A DNA stretch of 64,000 nt, taken from assembly GCF_008245045.1 (NCBI RefSeq), contig NZ_CP043428.1, forward strand, positions 1,240,001 to 1,304,000. Reading direction: 5' to 3'. Below, piece after piece: positions 37,057 through 48,331 of the stretch; position 1 is the stretch's first letter, and the number at the start of each line of letters is the position of its first letter. Made by a program: the position numbers and the translations under genes. This stretch comes from Campylobacter volucris (GTDB lineage: Bacteria; Campylobacterota; Campylobacteria; Campylobacterales; Campylobacteraceae). A model generated the notes under the pieces. It made no database searches, was not told where the DNA came from, and saw nothing but the letters and a program-made list of their open reading frames with translations.

Positions 37057-37731
37057 TTATTGAATTTCATTGTGTTTTAAATTATATTTTAATTCAAAAA
37101 ATCTATAAACTAAATCAAATAAATATAAAAAACTAAGCAAATAACATATAAAAGAAAGTATATTAAAAATCAAACCAATACTAATTAATATTACCAACAA
37201 AGTAGCATCAACACCTAATAAAAAACCTCTATCTAAACAATATTTTTTAATACCAAAACGCTTTATATTTTTCACTTTTTTTAGATTTTTTAATATATAG
37301 TGTGGACAAATTGTTCGATGTAAATTCATACAAATAATAACAAGAATACACTCAAAAAAACTAATATAAGATGCTATATAAGAAATTATAAAAACACCAT
37401 TAAAACCTATATGATCGACAACTTTATCCAAATAACTTCCAAATTGAGAACGCAAATCTTTAAATCTTGCTATCATTCCATCTAAACAATCTAAAATACA
37501 ATAAATTAAATACAAAATTCCAGCCAAAACCGCAAAATGATTATAAATAGCAATAAAAGATATAATTATTAAAAATAAAGACATCAAAGTTACTTGATTT
37601 GGAGTTAATCCTGTTTTAGCAACTGGTATCAAAATATATTTTTGTAAAAATAAAACCCTTATGATATATTCTGTTGGATAATATGACATTTCAAGTCTTT
37701 GTCTTTTTTTTAATTTTTCATCTAAATTCAT
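37057..37731 (-). CDS. CDP-alcohol phosphotransferase family membrane enzyme
   Basis: 224 residues, about six hydrophobic segments. The complete CDP-alcohol motif is present: D81xxDGxxAR at 81-89, eight residues, G98xxxD102xxxD106. Family members join a CDP-linked alcohol to a hydroxyl with loss of CMP. No such gene is known to me in the C. jejuni pse locus. It lies alone on the minus strand between pseF and maf. Phospholipid synthesis or addition of a phospho-alcohol to a glycan are both possible. Confidence 0.85.
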   Translation of the reverse strand: MNLDEKLKKRQRLEMSYYPTEYIIRVLFLQKYILIPVAKTGLTPNQVTLMSLFLIIISFIAIYNHFAVLAGILYLIYCILDCLDGMIARFKDLRSQFGSYLDKVVDHIGFNGVFIISYIASYISFFECILVIICMNLHRTICPHYILKNLKKVKNIKRFGIKKYCLDRGFLLGVDATLLVILISIGLIFNILSFICYLLSFLYLFDLVYRFFELKYNLKHNEIQ

Positions 37732-37816
37732 AAAAAACCTTCGATATAAATTTTAAAAATATAAGTATTGATTATACAATAAAATATTTTATATTAACTT
37801 AGCACTTAATTTATTG

Positions 37817-37822
37817 TATAAT
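37817..37822 (+). promoter_or_regulatory. Likely -10 box for the maf-pseG-pseH operon
   Basis: TATAAT with an extended TG just upstream, 87 bp before the maf ATG. It implies a 5' leader of about 80 nt. No sigma-28 or sigma-54 pattern was seen in the same spacer. Confidence 0.5.
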
Positions 37823-37908
37823 TTTGGAATAAAAAATAGAAATTCCGTTTTACTAAACTAAAACTATATTTAAACTTATTTAAAACATAGCAAAAACAAG
37901 GAGAAGAT

Positions 37909-39810
37909 ATGTTGCAAAAAAACATTGCAAGTATTAAAACAGGTTTAAATCAAACTCTTTCATCAATCTCTCATTCAAAATATAAAATTATCCAAGGCAA
38001 TGATAATTTAGATATAAATCTACTAAATACCCAAGATAACACTTTAATATATAAAAATCCTTTGGAAGAATTAAATGCTATGTTAAAAATTTACAATGAA
38101 AAATATTGTTTATATCCTGTTTTATATTTTTATGGATTTGGAAACGGAATTTTATATAAAGCTCTTTTGCAAAATAAACGGCATAAAGTTATTATAGTAT
38201 TTGAAAAAGATTTAGAAATAATCCATACTATGTTTAGTATAATTGATTTTAGCAAAGAATTGCAAGAATTTAGATTAGTAATTGCTGATACAAATTGTCT
38301 AAATATTCTTGATTATGAAATAATGTGTAGACAACAACCTATGCTAAATTTTGCAAGAACATATTTTTTAGAACTACATTCTAATTATTATGAAAGATAT
38401 CATGATGATATTCTACAAGTTAATACAAATATGGCAGAATATTTAAAAAAAGCTGTTCTTAAATATGGAAATCTTCCACTTGATGCTCTTCAAGGCATAG
38501 AACAATTTACGCATAATCTTCCCAAAATGATATCCTGCCCAACTTATAAAGAGCTTTTGCGTAAAAGAAAAAATTCAAACGACACAGCTATAATAGTTTC
38601 TACAGGTCCAAGCTTAAGCAAACAACTTTCTTTATTAAAACGATATGCTAATAAAGCTACAATTTTTTGTGCAGATAGTGCTTATCCTATATTAGCTAAA
38701 TACAATATAAAACCTGATTATGTATTATCCTTAGAAAGAGTAGCTTTAACTAGCGAATTTTTCAATAATGATTTTGGTGATTTTGATAAAGATATAATAT
38801 TTATCCTTAAATCATATATATATAAAAATACAATTAAATATTTAGAAAAAAATAATAGAAAATATATGTTAATCTCTTCCACTGATGCAAAATTTATTTT
38901 TTTTACACAGCTACATAATTATGGCTATCTTGCAACAGGATGCAGTGTAGCTAATATGGGGACTAATTTAGCATTTGAACTTGGACATAAAAATATAATT
39001 TTAATTGGACAGGACTTAGCATATAGCAATGATGGCATTTCGCATTCAAATGAATACACTTATTTAACCGATGCTTATAAAGATAATAAAATTTATAAAA
39101 GAGACTATGGAAAATATGAATGTATTGCTTATGGAGGAGAAGGAAAGGTGCAAAGTTCTTTTGTATGGACCTTATTTCGGCAAACTTTTGAAAGTGATAT
39201 TGCATTATTTAAACATTACGATACCACTGTCTATAATTGCACCGAAGGTGGAGCTAGAATTACAGGAGCTATAGAAAAACCTTTTAAAGAAATTTGTGAA
39301 AAATTACTAGCAAAAAAATCTGAAAAAAAATTCGCCAATTTAGAAAATTTATCTTTAAACAAACAAAATGAATTAATGCTCAAAGCTTATACAAAAATTA
39401 AAAAAAGTATTGTACATTGCCAAGAATTAACTAAAACTTTTCAAGAATATTTATCAAATTTAAATGAAAATTGTCAAAATATTTGCTCTCAAAAAGATTT
39501 AAATTATATTATAAATTTTATAGATGAGATTAAAAAAGAAATTGAAGATACAAAAAATATTAACGAGTTATATGAAGTATTAAACCCTCTGCTAATACAA
39601 TTTGAGCTCAATCTTGCCAGAATTTATGTACTCAATCCTATAAATGAAGATGATATTTATAATAAATCTTTATTATGGATTAAAGAGCACATAAGTTGGC
39701 TTGAATTGATTATTGCACATATAAAAGCACAAGAAAAAGCTTTAAATGATAATATAATTCCATTAAAAGAAGCCATTATACAAAGAGGATATAAACACAA
39801 GATAAAATGA
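37909..39810 (+). CDS. maf: Motility accessory factor, putative flagellin glycosyltransferase (DUF115)
   Basis: 633 residues, as expected for Maf. The MAF_flag10/DUF115 core is centred on [18 protein letters not shown] and [20 protein letters not shown], with [17 protein letters not shown] later. Maf proteins are thought to transfer CMP-activated nonulosonic acids to flagellin Ser/Thr in the cytoplasm. The ribosome site AAGGAG is 6 nt before the ATG. It lies between pseF and pseG, overlapping pseG by 4 bp, which supports pseudaminic acid as the donor sugar. No G tract is present. Confidence 0.9.
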   Translation: MLQKNIASIKTGLNQTLSSISHSKYKIIQGNDNLDINLLNTQDNTLIYKNPLEELNAMLKIYNEKYCLYPVLYFYGFGNGILYKALLQNKRHKVIIVFEKDLEIIHTMFSIIDFSKELQEFRLVIADTNCLNILDYEIMCRQQPMLNFARTYFLELHSNYYERYHDDILQVNTNMAEYLKKAVLKYGNLPLDALQGIEQFTHNLPKMISCPTYKELLRKRKNSNDTAIIVSTGPSLSKQLSLLKRYANKATIFCADSAYPILAKYNIKPDYVLSLERVALTSEFFNNDFGDFDKDIIFILKSYIYKNTIKYLEKNNRKYMLISSTDAKFIFFTQLHNYGYLATGCSVANMGTNLAFELGHKNIILIGQDLAYSNDGISHSNEYTYLTDAYKDNKIYKRDYGKYECIAYGGEGKVQSSFVWTLFRQTFESDIALFKHYDTTVYNCTEGGARITGAIEKPFKEICEKLLAKKSEKKFANLENLSLNKQNELMLKAYTKIKKSIVHCQELTKTFQEYLSNLNENCQNICSQKDLNYIINFIDEIKKEIEDTKNINELYEVLNPLLIQFELNLARIYVLNPINEDDIYNKSLLWIKEHISWLELIIAHIKAQEKALNDNIIPLKEAIIQRGYKHKIK

Positions 39811-40631
39811 AAGTTCTTTTTAGAAGTGATAGTTCAAACGATATAGGGCATGGGCATATCAAAAGAGATTTAGTCTTAGCAAAGCAATATGAAGATGTTA
39901 GCTTTGCATGTTTAGCACTAGAAGGCTCACTTATAGATGAAATTACCTATCCTGTATATGAGCTTACAAGTGCAAGTATTTATGAGCTTATCAATTTAAT
40001 CAAAAAAGAAAAATTTGATCTTTTAATCATCGATCATTATGATATAAACTATGAAGATGAAAAACTAATCAAACTTGAAACAGGAGTGAAAATCCTAAGC
40101 TTTGATGATGATATTAAAGAACATTTTTGTGATATTTTACTAAATGTCAATGCATATGCAAAAGCAAGTGATTATGCGGGGTTAGTTCCTCAATACTGCG
40201 AGCTTAGATGTGGGTTTTCTTATGCTTTAATCAGAGATGAATTCTATGAAGAAAGCAAAATAAAAAGAGAAAAAATTTATGATTTTTTAATCTGCATAGG
40301 CGGAGTTGATAGTAAGAATTTATCTACTAATATAGCTTTGTCTTTACCTAAAAATAAACAAATTCTTATCATTACCACCAAAGCAAATAAACATTTAAAA
40401 AAATTAAAAAAAATAAGTGATGAAAACTCACATATAATACTCATAATTGATGCTTTAAATTTGGCACAATTAATGAATGAGAGCAAAAAGCTTATAATTA
40501 GTGCTAGTTCTTTAGTCAATGAAGCTTTGGTTTTAAAAGCAAATTTTAAAGCCATTGCTTATGCTAAAAACCAAGAAAGATTAGCTATTTGGTTAGCTCA
40601 AAAAGGATATGAAGTTGAATTTAACGCTTAA
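39807..40631 (+). CDS. pseG: UDP-2,4-diacetamido-2,4,6-trideoxy-beta-L-altropyranose hydrolase
   Basis: 274 residues, MurG-like glycosyltransferase-B fold. The catalytic histidine is in [12 protein letters not shown] near the N-terminus. It removes UDP to give 6-deoxy-AltdiNAc, the substrate of PseI. It overlaps maf by 4 bp and pseH by 23 bp. Confidence 0.92.
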   Translation: MKVLFRSDSSNDIGHGHIKRDLVLAKQYEDVSFACLALEGSLIDEITYPVYELTSASIYELINLIKKEKFDLLIIDHYDINYEDEKLIKLETGVKILSFDDDIKEHFCDILLNVNAYAKASDYAGLVPQYCELRCGFSYALIRDEFYEESKIKREKIYDFLICIGGVDSKNLSTNIALSLPKNKQILIITTKANKHLKKLKKISDENSHIILIIDALNLAQLMNESKKLIISASSLVNEALVLKANFKAIAYAKNQERLAIWLAQKGYEVEFNA

Positions 40632-41658
40632 AAATTTCACTAATTTAAATGATTTTGAAAAAGAATTTATCTTACGACATAGAAACGATCCAAGCATAGC
40701 TAAATTCATGAAAACTAATTATATTAGCCATGAAGAGCATTTAAATTTTATACAAAATTTAAAAAATGATTGTACTAAAAGATATTTTTTAGTTTATGAA
40801 AACGATCAAGCAATAGGTGTGATTGATTTTATAAATATCACTATAACTTCTTGCGAATTTGGGTTATATGGCATTAAAAAAGGTGTTGGGAATTTATTAA
40901 TGGAAGAAATTAAAAATTATGCTTTTAATGTTTTAAAAGTAAAAATCTTAAAAGCTTGTGTTTTTAAAGAAAACACTAAAGCTTTAAATTTGTATTTAAA
41001 ACACTCTCCTGTTATAATTAAAAAGTCTAAAAAAATGTATTATTTAGAATACATACAAAAATTAATTGTTGCAAAATTATCTTCTATTAATTTTTCTTGG
41101 AAAGATGAATTAATTAGCTATACGATAAAGAATAGAGATATTATTTTAAATTTTAACTATAATGAAAAAATTATTCTTAAAAATTTTGCCAATCTCAATC
41201 ACAAAGAAAAAGAAAAAATTAGACTATATAGAAATCATTTTGAAATAAAAAAGTATCTCTATCATAGACATTATATCAGCAAATACGAACATAAAAATTT
41301 TATAAATAATTTAAGAAAAATTACACAAAAAAGCTATTATTGTGTGATTTATAATAATAAAATTCTTGGAAGTATTAATTTTGAAAAAAAATCTAAAGAC
41401 ATTATTGAATTTGGTTTTTATGCGAACCCTTTTTCTAAAATTTTAGGATTAGGTAGAATATTAGAGCATATCAGCATATTTTATGCTTTTAAAATACAAA
41501 ATTGTGATATTTTGCAACTTGAAGTATTTGAAGACAATATGCAAATCATTGGTCTTCACAAAATATTTAATTTTGAAACAACTTCATCATTTACATTTCA
41601 AAATAAATCTGTCTTAAAAATGCAACTAAACAATCCTAACAGGGATATTATTAGCTAA
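40609..41658 (+). CDS. pseH: PseH-like tandem GNAT: two acetyltransferase domains fused
   Basis: 349 residues; ordinary PseH has about 160. Residues 1-150 resemble PseH ([41 protein letters not shown]). A linker of about 35 residues leads to a second GNAT half (residues about 185-345) with the matching [14 protein letters not shown] and IEFGFYANP. PseH N-acetylates UDP-4-amino-4,6-dideoxy-L-AltNAc. The ATG at 40609 is one base from AAGGA; TTG 40615 has better spacing. The 3' end overlaps hisF on the other strand by 33 bp. Confidence 0.85.
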   Translation: MKLNLTLKNFTNLNDFEKEFILRHRNDPSIAKFMKTNYISHEEHLNFIQNLKNDCTKRYFLVYENDQAIGVIDFINITITSCEFGLYGIKKGVGNLLMEEIKNYAFNVLKVKILKACVFKENTKALNLYLKHSPVIIKKSKKMYYLEYIQKLIVAKLSSINFSWKDELISYTIKNRDIILNFNYNEKIILKNFANLNHKEKEKIRLYRNHFEIKKYLYHRHYISKYEHKNFINNLRKITQKSYYCVIYNNKILGSINFEKKSKDIIEFGFYANPFSKILGLGRILEHISIFYAFKIQNCDILQLEVFEDNMQIIGLHKIFNFETTSSFTFQNKSVLKMQLNNPNRDIIS

Positions 41659-42357
41659 AAGTTCATTTTTAATGTCATTTGGAGTGTATTGACTAAAATG
41701 AAATATATAAGCTCCAGCTAAAGCATTTGCTCCTTTTTTTATAGCTTCTACCCCATCACTTGGTTTGCTAAGTCCTCCATTGATAATAAGAGGAATTTTT
41801 AATTTATCACAAAACATATCTAAAAGTTCTAAATCGTACCCGCTATTGCTTCCTTCTTTATCAATGCTAGTTAAAAGTATCTCTCCTGCTCCTAAGTCTT
41901 GGTATTTTAAAGCAAGATCTAAAGGATTAATATCAAATACTTTTTCATTAAAAACCTTAAATTCACCATTGACTTTTTTTACATCAATAGAACAAACCAC
42001 ACACGAACTTCCAAAAGCATTTGCAGCATCTTTGATAAAATTTACATTTACAAGAGCTGTCGAATTGATGCTAATTTTATCAGCACCTATATTTAAAACC
42101 TTTCTAATATCATCTAATGTTTTTATACCACCTCCTATAGTAAGAGGCATAAAACACTCATTGGCTATGTCTTCTAAGCTCTCAAGATCCATTTTTTTAT
42201 CTATATCCAAAACTATAAGCTCATCTACATTTCTAGCATTATAAATTTTAGCACTTGTTTTGATATGTCCTATAGTTCTAAATGAAGCAAAACTTATACT
42301 TTTAACCAGCTGAGCATCTTTTAATAACACACAAGGAATAATTCTAGTTTTTAACAT
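41626..42357 (-). CDS. hisF: HisF-like cyclase/synthase subunit paired with PseA
   Basis: 243 residues, TIM barrel. The HisF phosphate loops appear as [16 protein letters not shown] and [13 protein letters not shown]. It is a paralogue of histidine-pathway HisF; in C. jejuni the equivalents (Cj1314c-Cj1315c) serve the amidotransferase PseA. No other his genes are near. The 3' end overlaps pseH. Confidence 0.88.
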   Translation of the reverse strand: MLKTRIIPCVLLKDAQLVKSISFASFRTIGHIKTSAKIYNARNVDELIVLDIDKKMDLESLEDIANECFMPLTIGGGIKTLDDIRKVLNIGADKISINSTALVNVNFIKDAANAFGSSCVVCSIDVKKVNGEFKVFNEKVFDINPLDLALKYQDLGAGEILLTSIDKEGSNSGYDLELLDMFCDKLKIPLIINGGLSKPSDGVEAIKKGANALAGAYIFHFSQYTPNDIKNELLANNIPVRIV

Positions 42358-42366
42358 ACAATAAAC

Positions 42367-42969
42367 CTACAAATTTGCAAAATTTTCTAAAAGCTTTAAG
42401 CCTACATTTTGACTTTTTTCAGGGTGAAATTGCACAGCATATATATTTTCTTTTTCAAAAGAAGCACAAAAAGATATTTCATAATCACACATAGAAGTTT
42501 GTATATTTTCAAAACATTCAACAAAATAAGAATGCACAAAGTAAAAATCACTATTTTCTTTTATATCTTTAAAAATTTTACTTTCATTTTTATAATAAAT
42601 ATTATCCCATCCACTATGAAGTATTTTTTCTTTTTTTAAATCAAACTGCAAAACTTCACCATCAATAAAGCTTAATCCTTGGCTACCACCACCTTCGCGA
42701 CCATATTTACAAAAAAGTTGCATACCAAGACAAATTCCTAAAATAGGCTTTTTATTGACTAAAATTTCTTCTTTTAAAACTTCATCTAAATGCAAAATTT
42801 TTAAATTTTGCATTCCTTGGTAAAAAGATCCAACCCCAGGCAATACAAGCTTAGAAGATTTTTTAACATCATTTTCGTTTTTTACTATAAAAACATTTTG
42901 ATTAAGCGCTTCAAAAGCTTTAATAATAGATCTTAAATTTCCTAAATTATAATCAATTACACCAATCAT
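42367..42969 (-). CDS. hisH: HisH-like glutamine amidotransferase supplying ammonia to PseA
   Basis: 200 residues, class I glutaminase. Nucleophile in GICLGMQLF (about residue 80) and the His-Glu of VQFHPEKSQNVG complete the triad. It releases ammonia for acetamidino synthesis in this setting. Its start overlaps pseA by 4 bp and it is 9 bp from hisF. Confidence 0.9.
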   Translation of the reverse strand: MIGVIDYNLGNLRSIIKAFEALNQNVFIVKNENDVKKSSKLVLPGVGSFYQGMQNLKILHLDEVLKEEILVNKKPILGICLGMQLFCKYGREGGGSQGLSFIDGEVLQFDLKKEKILHSGWDNIYYKNESKIFKDIKENSDFYFVHSYFVECFENIQTSMCDYEISFCASFEKENIYAVQFHPEKSQNVGLKLLENFANL

Positions 42970-44102
42970 CTTAAAATGTATTCTTCATTTTTTATTAAAG
43001 ATCCATCGCAATCTCTTAAAAATTTACCATTTTCATCGCGTTTAAAAATTTTTTTATTTGTGAAACTATCTACTATTTTTTCAAATTCTTCTTTACTAAA
43101 ACCACTAAATTTTAAGTATTTTTTTATAGCTTTTTTTGGAGGTTTTCCATCATATTTTTGCACCAAACGCACACCTTCTTCGCGGTTTATATAACCAAGT
43201 CTTATATCTAAGCATGCATTATCAGTAGCTCTTCCAAAGCCGTATTTGCAGTATTTTAAATAATCATGTAAATGATTAGAATAACAATCTAAATTTTCAA
43301 AATTTTCATAAGTAGTTTCAACTGGTTTTGTGCTTGTTTTAAAACCATTTTCTTTTGAAATTTTAAGATTATTTTTATAATCCCATTTAAAATAATATCC
43401 CAAAAATAAACCAGTTACTCCTACTTTTTGCAATTCTTCATCACTTGGATAAGTATAAAAATACACATCTTTTTGGCTTATGCCATTAACTCCTATCATA
43501 TCAGAGATTCTATTACCTAATAATCCTCCAAATTCTTCAAGCCATTTTCTACCAAGTGTATTTTCTGTTTTTGAGCTAGCAGGGCCGCCGTATTCTATTT
43601 GAGGACTTTCTCCCCATATGATTAATGGTATATTAAAATTTACAGCTATTTTTGGAACACTTGTAAAAATACCCAAATGGTTTTGCCATTCGTTATCGCC
43701 AGTTCTTTCAAAAGCTTCTCTTGCAAGAGTTTTGTAAATTTTTGGATTTGGTTTAATATGTATAAGATCTACTCCTAGTTTATTTAAATTTTTTAGATTT
43801 TTGCGACCTATTTTTGTAGGAATACTTGGTTCAAAACAAACACAAAGCGGATTAAGTCCAAGTTCTAAACATTTTATAACTTGAAAAGTAGAATCTTTCC
43901 CGCCACTAACTCCTATAACACAATCATAAACAGGATGAGTTTTGTATTTTTTAACAAGTTCTAAAAATTCTTTTTCTCGCTCTTGCCAATTTATATTTTT
44001 ATCTTTATCAACTTGTGAATTGCAAGCATCACAAATTCCATTTTCATCAAAATGTAAATCAGGTTTGGTATCTGGCATAACGCATTTTTTACAAAATTTC
44101 AT
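42966..44102 (-). CDS. pseA: Amidotransferase for acetamidino-pseudaminic acid
   Basis: 378 residues. A PP-loop motif (IGVSGGKDST) and paired CxxC cysteines (CKKCVMP and CDAC near the N-terminus) define the family of N-acetyl sugar amidotransferases. PseA converts an acetamido group of pseudaminic acid, or its precursor, to acetamidino. It heads the pseA-hisH-hisF operon, read opposite to pseH and toward it. It is the last gene of the glycosylation region. Confidence 0.93.
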   Translation of the reverse strand: MKFCKKCVMPDTKPDLHFDENGICDACNSQVDKDKNINWQEREKEFLELVKKYKTHPVYDCVIGVSGGKDSTFQVIKCLELGLNPLCVCFEPSIPTKIGRKNLKNLNKLGVDLIHIKPNPKIYKTLAREAFERTGDNEWQNHLGIFTSVPKIAVNFNIPLIIWGESPQIEYGGPASSKTENTLGRKWLEEFGGLLGNRISDMIGVNGISQKDVYFYTYPSDEELQKVGVTGLFLGYYFKWDYKNNLKISKENGFKTSTKPVETTYENFENLDCYSNHLHDYLKYCKYGFGRATDNACLDIRLGYINREEGVRLVQKYDGKPPKKAIKKYLKFSGFSKEEFEKIVDSFTNKKIFKRDENGKFLRDCDGSLIKNEEYILR

Positions 44103-44207
44103 TTATTCTCCAAAAAAATATAATATAAAATCAAATCGACTATGATTATATTTTCTAAAGCTAAATAAATTTTATTTTGTTACAATATTTTTATATAAAG
44201 GCTTGAA

Positions 44208-44987
44208 ATGGATTTATTTTTTTTACCTTATTTAATCATAGGAATTTTTTCTGGAATGGCTTCTGGAATTTTTGGTATAGGTGGTGGAATGATCATAGTA
44301 CCATTTATGCTCTCACTTGGACTTAGCTCCCATCATGCAATAGCAATTTCAGTAGTTCAAATGATTTTTGCGTCTGTATTTGGATCTTATTTAAATTATA
44401 AAAAGAAAAATTTAATCTTAAAAGATGGCTTGTTGATAGGACTTGGTGGTTTTATAGGAGCTATATTTAGTGGGATTTTGCTAACTTATTTTTCAGATAT
44501 TACTCTAACAAGCGTTTTTTTATGCGTAAGCATTATCTTTTTTTTAAAATTTGCATTCAATCAAAAAAGCAATATTAAAGATGTAAATCATTCTAAAATT
44601 TTAAAAAATTTGATCTTAGTTATATGTGGCATTTTTACAGGAATTTTTGCTATATCATTAGGTATTGGTGGTGGATTGCTAATTACTCCAATATTGGCTT
44701 ATTTTTTAGGTTATGACACTAAAAAAGTAGTTCCATTAAGCTTGTTTTTTGTGATTTTTGCTTCTATTTCTGGAGTTAGCTCTTTTGTTTATAATGATAT
44801 TATTGATAAAGAAATATTACAAATTGGAATTTTGGTAGGCACTAGCTCTATGTTTGGAGTATTTTTAGGTATTAAAATCATAGAAAAAATTAATCTTAAA
44901 TACCATCGCATTGCGCTTTTAAGCGTTTATATGCTTTCTATAAGCATGACTATAATTAGTTTATTAAAAAAGCTAAATTTATTTTAA
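44208..44987 (+). CDS. TauE/SafE family membrane permease
   Basis: 259 residues with about eight hydrophobic segments and two glycine-rich repeats, GIFGIGGGMIIVPF and GLGGGLLITP-like (LGIGGGLLITPILA), the hallmark of this inverted-repeat family. Members export or import sulfite, sulfoacetate and other small anions; the substrate is not predictable. It converges with flhB (9-bp overlap). The upstream spacer has TACAAT about 20 bp before the ATG. Confidence 0.85.
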   Translation: MDLFFLPYLIIGIFSGMASGIFGIGGGMIIVPFMLSLGLSSHHAIAISVVQMIFASVFGSYLNYKKKNLILKDGLLIGLGGFIGAIFSGILLTYFSDITLTSVFLCVSIIFFLKFAFNQKSNIKDVNHSKILKNLILVICGIFTGIFAISLGIGGGLLITPILAYFLGYDTKKVVPLSLFFVIFASISGVSSFVYNDIIDKEILQIGILVGTSSMFGVFLGIKIIEKINLKYHRIALLSVYMLSISMTIISLLKKLNLF

Positions 44988-46055
44988 TCTATCTGCAAAT
45001 TTTTGTCTATTAGAAGTATAAACAAAACTCAATACTTCAGCCACAGCTTTAAAAAGTTCAGGCGGTATAAGATCATTTACTTCACAAGATTTATAAAGCT
45101 CTCTTGCCAAAGGTGGATTTTCATAAATCATAACATTATACTCATAAGCCATATCTTTAATACGCAACGCTAAAAAATCCACTCCTTTAGCTAAAACTTT
45201 TGGTGCTGATTCTTTAGAACTATCATAACGCAAAGCCACAGCATAATGAGTAGGATTGGTAATGACCACATCAGCACTTGCGACATCTTGTATCATTCTT
45301 CTTCTAGCTGCTTCCATTTGCAAACGACGAATTCGTCCTTTAATCAAAGGATCTCCTTCGGTTTGTTTGTATTCATCTTTGATTTCTTGCTTACTCATAC
45401 GCAAATTTTTAAAATACTGATATCTAACCAATAAAATATCCAAAAATCCTATAATCAAAAATGCAATTATCACAACAACAGCTAAAATAATAGCCTTGTC
45501 TCTAAGCCATAAAAGTTGCGGATAAATTGTATAAAGTTCCACTCTAGGTAATTCTTGCATAAATTGAAGCAAAAAAACAAAAGCTATACCAAATACAACA
45601 CCCACTTTTAATATAATTTTTACAGCTTCTATGATTTTTTTTAAAGAAAATAAATTTTTAAGTCCATTAATAGGATTAATTTTATTAAAATTTGGAGTTA
45701 TAGGTTTAGTGGTAAATATAAAACCAAATTGCATTAAATTTCCAAGCACACCAGCTACCATAATAGTTAAAGTTATAGGCATAATCATAATAAACATTTC
45801 TATCATAGTTTTAATGATAATTTTTTGCAAAATTTTTAAATCTAACTCAATGCCTATAAAACTTTGATAAAATAAATACAAGCCACTTATGCGCTCACCC
45901 ATAAACGGCATGGTAAATAAAACAACAACTACTGCTATAATTAGCACAGCTACAGCTGAAGCATCTTGACTTTTTGGGACATTTCCTTCTTGACGAGCAT
46001 CTTCAATTTTCTTGGATGTGGGTTCTTCTGTTTTTTCTTGATCATCAGCTGCCAT
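44979..46055 (-). CDS. flhB: Flagellar export apparatus protein FlhB
   Basis: 358 residues. Four membrane segments follow a basic N-terminus, and the autocleavage site is in VVITNPTHYAVALRYD in the cytoplasmic C-domain. FlhB is part of the flagellar type III export gate and switches substrate specificity. It is convergent with the permease gene. In C. jejuni it is next to ahpC; here a chemoreceptor sits between. Confidence 0.96.
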   Translation of the reverse strand: MAADDQEKTEEPTSKKIEDARQEGNVPKSQDASAVAVLIIAVVVVLFTMPFMGERISGLYLFYQSFIGIELDLKILQKIIIKTMIEMFIMIMPITLTIMVAGVLGNLMQFGFIFTTKPITPNFNKINPINGLKNLFSLKKIIEAVKIILKVGVVFGIAFVFLLQFMQELPRVELYTIYPQLLWLRDKAIILAVVVIIAFLIIGFLDILLVRYQYFKNLRMSKQEIKDEYKQTEGDPLIKGRIRRLQMEAARRRMIQDVASADVVITNPTHYAVALRYDSSKESAPKVLAKGVDFLALRIKDMAYEYNVMIYENPPLARELYKSCEVNDLIPPELFKAVAEVLSFVYTSNRQKFADRLK

Positions 46056-46321
46056 AAACTACCTTTATGATATTAATACTATATTCACAAACCATCAAAC
46101 CAACACCCTACCAAATTCAATCCCATCTACTAAAAACTTAACAATTAATACAATTAAACCCATAATAGAATATATATATAAGTTTTAATTATAAATTTTA
46201 TAAGTTTTACAAGTTTTAGTTTTAAAAAACTCTTAAGCTTATATTTTTAAGTCTATATATTATCTATATAGACTTAAATTATTATTTTATTATTTTGTAG
46301 TATTTAAAACTCTAGCTTACA
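46056..46321. other. Spacer between the chemoreceptor end and flhB start with a long hairpin
   Basis: This 266-bp AT-rich stretch contains no coding frame I can support. Its main feature is a 12-14-bp stem (TAAGTCTATATA at 46248-46259 with TATATAGACTTA at 46265-46276, loop TTATC). It probably ends the chemoreceptor transcript, with flhB promoter elements further left. Confidence 0.5.
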
Positions 46322-48331
46322 CTAAAACTTCTTTTTCTTAGCATCTTCTAAGATATCATTAGCAATTTGATTAACATTTTCAGATATTGCAGCACTATCT
46401 TTAGCTATTTTAAGATTTTCTTGAGTTACATGATCAATTTGAGCTACAGCATCATTAATTTGAGTAATACCTGTAGTTTGTTCTTTAATACTTTCACCCA
46501 TTTCATTAATAGATTGAACTAAGATATTAGTATTAGCTTCTATTTCACCTAAAGACTTTTGAGTTCTTTCAGCTAGGTTTCTAACTTCATCAGCAACAAC
46601 AGCAAATCCACGACCATGTTCTCCAGCACGTGCTGCTTCAATTGCAGCATTTAATGCTAATAGATTGATTTGATCAGCAATATCTCCAATAATAGAAGTA
46701 ACATTTTTAATCTCTTCACTTTGAGCAATTACTTCACTAGTTTTAGAAGAAACATTTTGCATAGAAGAAGTAATCTCTTCTAAAGCAGCAGCTGTTTCTT
46801 CTAAAGAAGAAGCTTGAGAAGATGAAGAATCAGTTAAGTCTTTTACTGCACTTTGTAATTTACCACTTTCAGTAGCAAGTAAATTAGCAAATTCAGAAGA
46901 TTGTCTTAACATTTGTATGATTTCTTGTCCTAATACATTAGTAGTAATTTCTACTTCACCTTTAGCATCTTTTACTTCTGTAGTAAAGTCTAATGCTTTA
47001 TAGCTATCAAATACACGATTAATTTCATTCATATTAGAACCAACTTTAGCTTGTAATACATTAAGCATATTGTTTAATACATTTTTTAATTCTACTAATT
47101 GAGGACTAGCAGGAATTGCTGTAATTCTTGCTGTTAGATTACCATGTTCTATTTCTTTAGCTGTTTCAACAGATTGTTCTACTGCTTTAGCATCTTGTTC
47201 TAAAGCATTTTTAGTTTTAGTGATGTTTTCATTAATAGCTTTAGCTATAGCTCCAAATTCGTCATTGGTTTTTATGATTAAATTGCTAGGTGCTTTAGAA
47301 ATTTCATAATTTAAATATTTAAAGAAAGAAATCAAATGCATTAAAATTTGACTAATTTTACTAGTAATTGAAATTTTAATAAAATATAAAACTATAATTC
47401 CAATAAAAATTAAACTGATAATAGAAAAAACCACTATACTAAAAAGTAAAGTATAAAAAGGTTGATAGATACTCTCTTTTGGTGCTAAAGTTGCCATAGT
47501 AAAGTAAGTTTTAGTATTCCAAATTTTAAAAGGTTGCACTCCTGCTAAATACTCATATTCATTTTCTTGATAATCAAACACACCTCTTTTTGTATTTATA
47601 GAAGCATTTAAAATAGGTGTAATATCGAAATTTCCTATTTCTTTAATATTTTTTCCAACAAATTTTCTATCAGAATGAAATAAAATTAAACCATCTTGAG
47701 TCATGAGAAATTTTTTATCATTTTCAAAAATACTTCTTCTTGGATGCAACAAATCTTCTGCCAAAGCATTAATATTATATAAAATACCAATAGCACCTTG
47801 ATATTTTTTATTTTTATCATATATAGGAAATGAAAAATTTATAGTAAAAATATTTTGATTGTTTATACTCAAAACAATTGGATTTGAAATATTCATTTTT
47901 TCGGCATCTTTAGATAAAATGCTGTTTAAAATATTTTGTTTTAACGCCACAGGCATAGTAAAACTTTTATTATCTTGTGCAATTATAGAATAATCTTCCA
48001 ATATAATATAAGCATAAGATACAAAAGAAGATGTGCTTGATAAATTCTGCACAATATCTAAAGCTTGATTTTTTAAATTTATAGAGTCTTCTTTAATGAT
48101 AGAATTTACATTTTTACTAGTAAAATCCAAAGCAGATGAAACTTGATTAAAAAAATTTTCTAATTTATTAACATTTCTAGCACCTGCATTTGAAACAAGT
48201 TTATAAGCTTCATTGTTTAAAGTTGTATAAGATTGGTAGCTAATTAAAGCAGTTAGGGTTGAGATCGCAAAAAGCACCACAAAGAAAACGATTAAAACAA
48301 TTTTTGTTCCTATTTTTAAATTATTCAACAT
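46322..48331 (-). CDS. Methyl-accepting chemotaxis protein (Tlp family)
   Basis: 669 residues. Transmembrane segment 1 (about 10-30), a periplasmic sensory domain that looks like a double Cache (about 35-290), transmembrane segment 2 (about 300-325), a HAMP-like region and a cytoplasmic signalling domain with the hairpin tip [19 protein letters not shown]. The C-terminus is KKKKF, without a pentapeptide for CheR docking. The signalling half is typical of the Campylobacter Tlp repeats and would recombine easily with other receptors. Ligand unknown. Confidence 0.93.
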   Translation of the reverse strand: MLNNLKIGTKIVLIVFFVVLFAISTLTALISYQSYTTLNNEAYKLVSNAGARNVNKLENFFNQVSSALDFTSKNVNSIIKEDSINLKNQALDIVQNLSSTSSFVSYAYIILEDYSIIAQDNKSFTMPVALKQNILNSILSKDAEKMNISNPIVLSINNQNIFTINFSFPIYDKNKKYQGAIGILYNINALAEDLLHPRRSIFENDKKFLMTQDGLILFHSDRKFVGKNIKEIGNFDITPILNASINTKRGVFDYQENEYEYLAGVQPFKIWNTKTYFTMATLAPKESIYQPFYTLLFSIVVFSIISLIFIGIIVLYFIKISITSKISQILMHLISFFKYLNYEISKAPSNLIIKTNDEFGAIAKAINENITKTKNALEQDAKAVEQSVETAKEIEHGNLTARITAIPASPQLVELKNVLNNMLNVLQAKVGSNMNEINRVFDSYKALDFTTEVKDAKGEVEITTNVLGQEIIQMLRQSSEFANLLATESGKLQSAVKDLTDSSSSQASSLEETAAALEEITSSMQNVSSKTSEVIAQSEEIKNVTSIIGDIADQINLLALNAAIEAARAGEHGRGFAVVADEVRNLAERTQKSLGEIEANTNILVQSINEMGESIKEQTTGITQINDAVAQIDHVTQENLKIAKDSAAISENVNQIANDILEDAKKKKF

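Noticed and set aside
41626-42969. Histidine biosynthesis genes hisF and hisH
   Set aside because: No other his genes are near, and they are coupled to pseA. The C. jejuni equivalents in the same position are taken to act with PseA.
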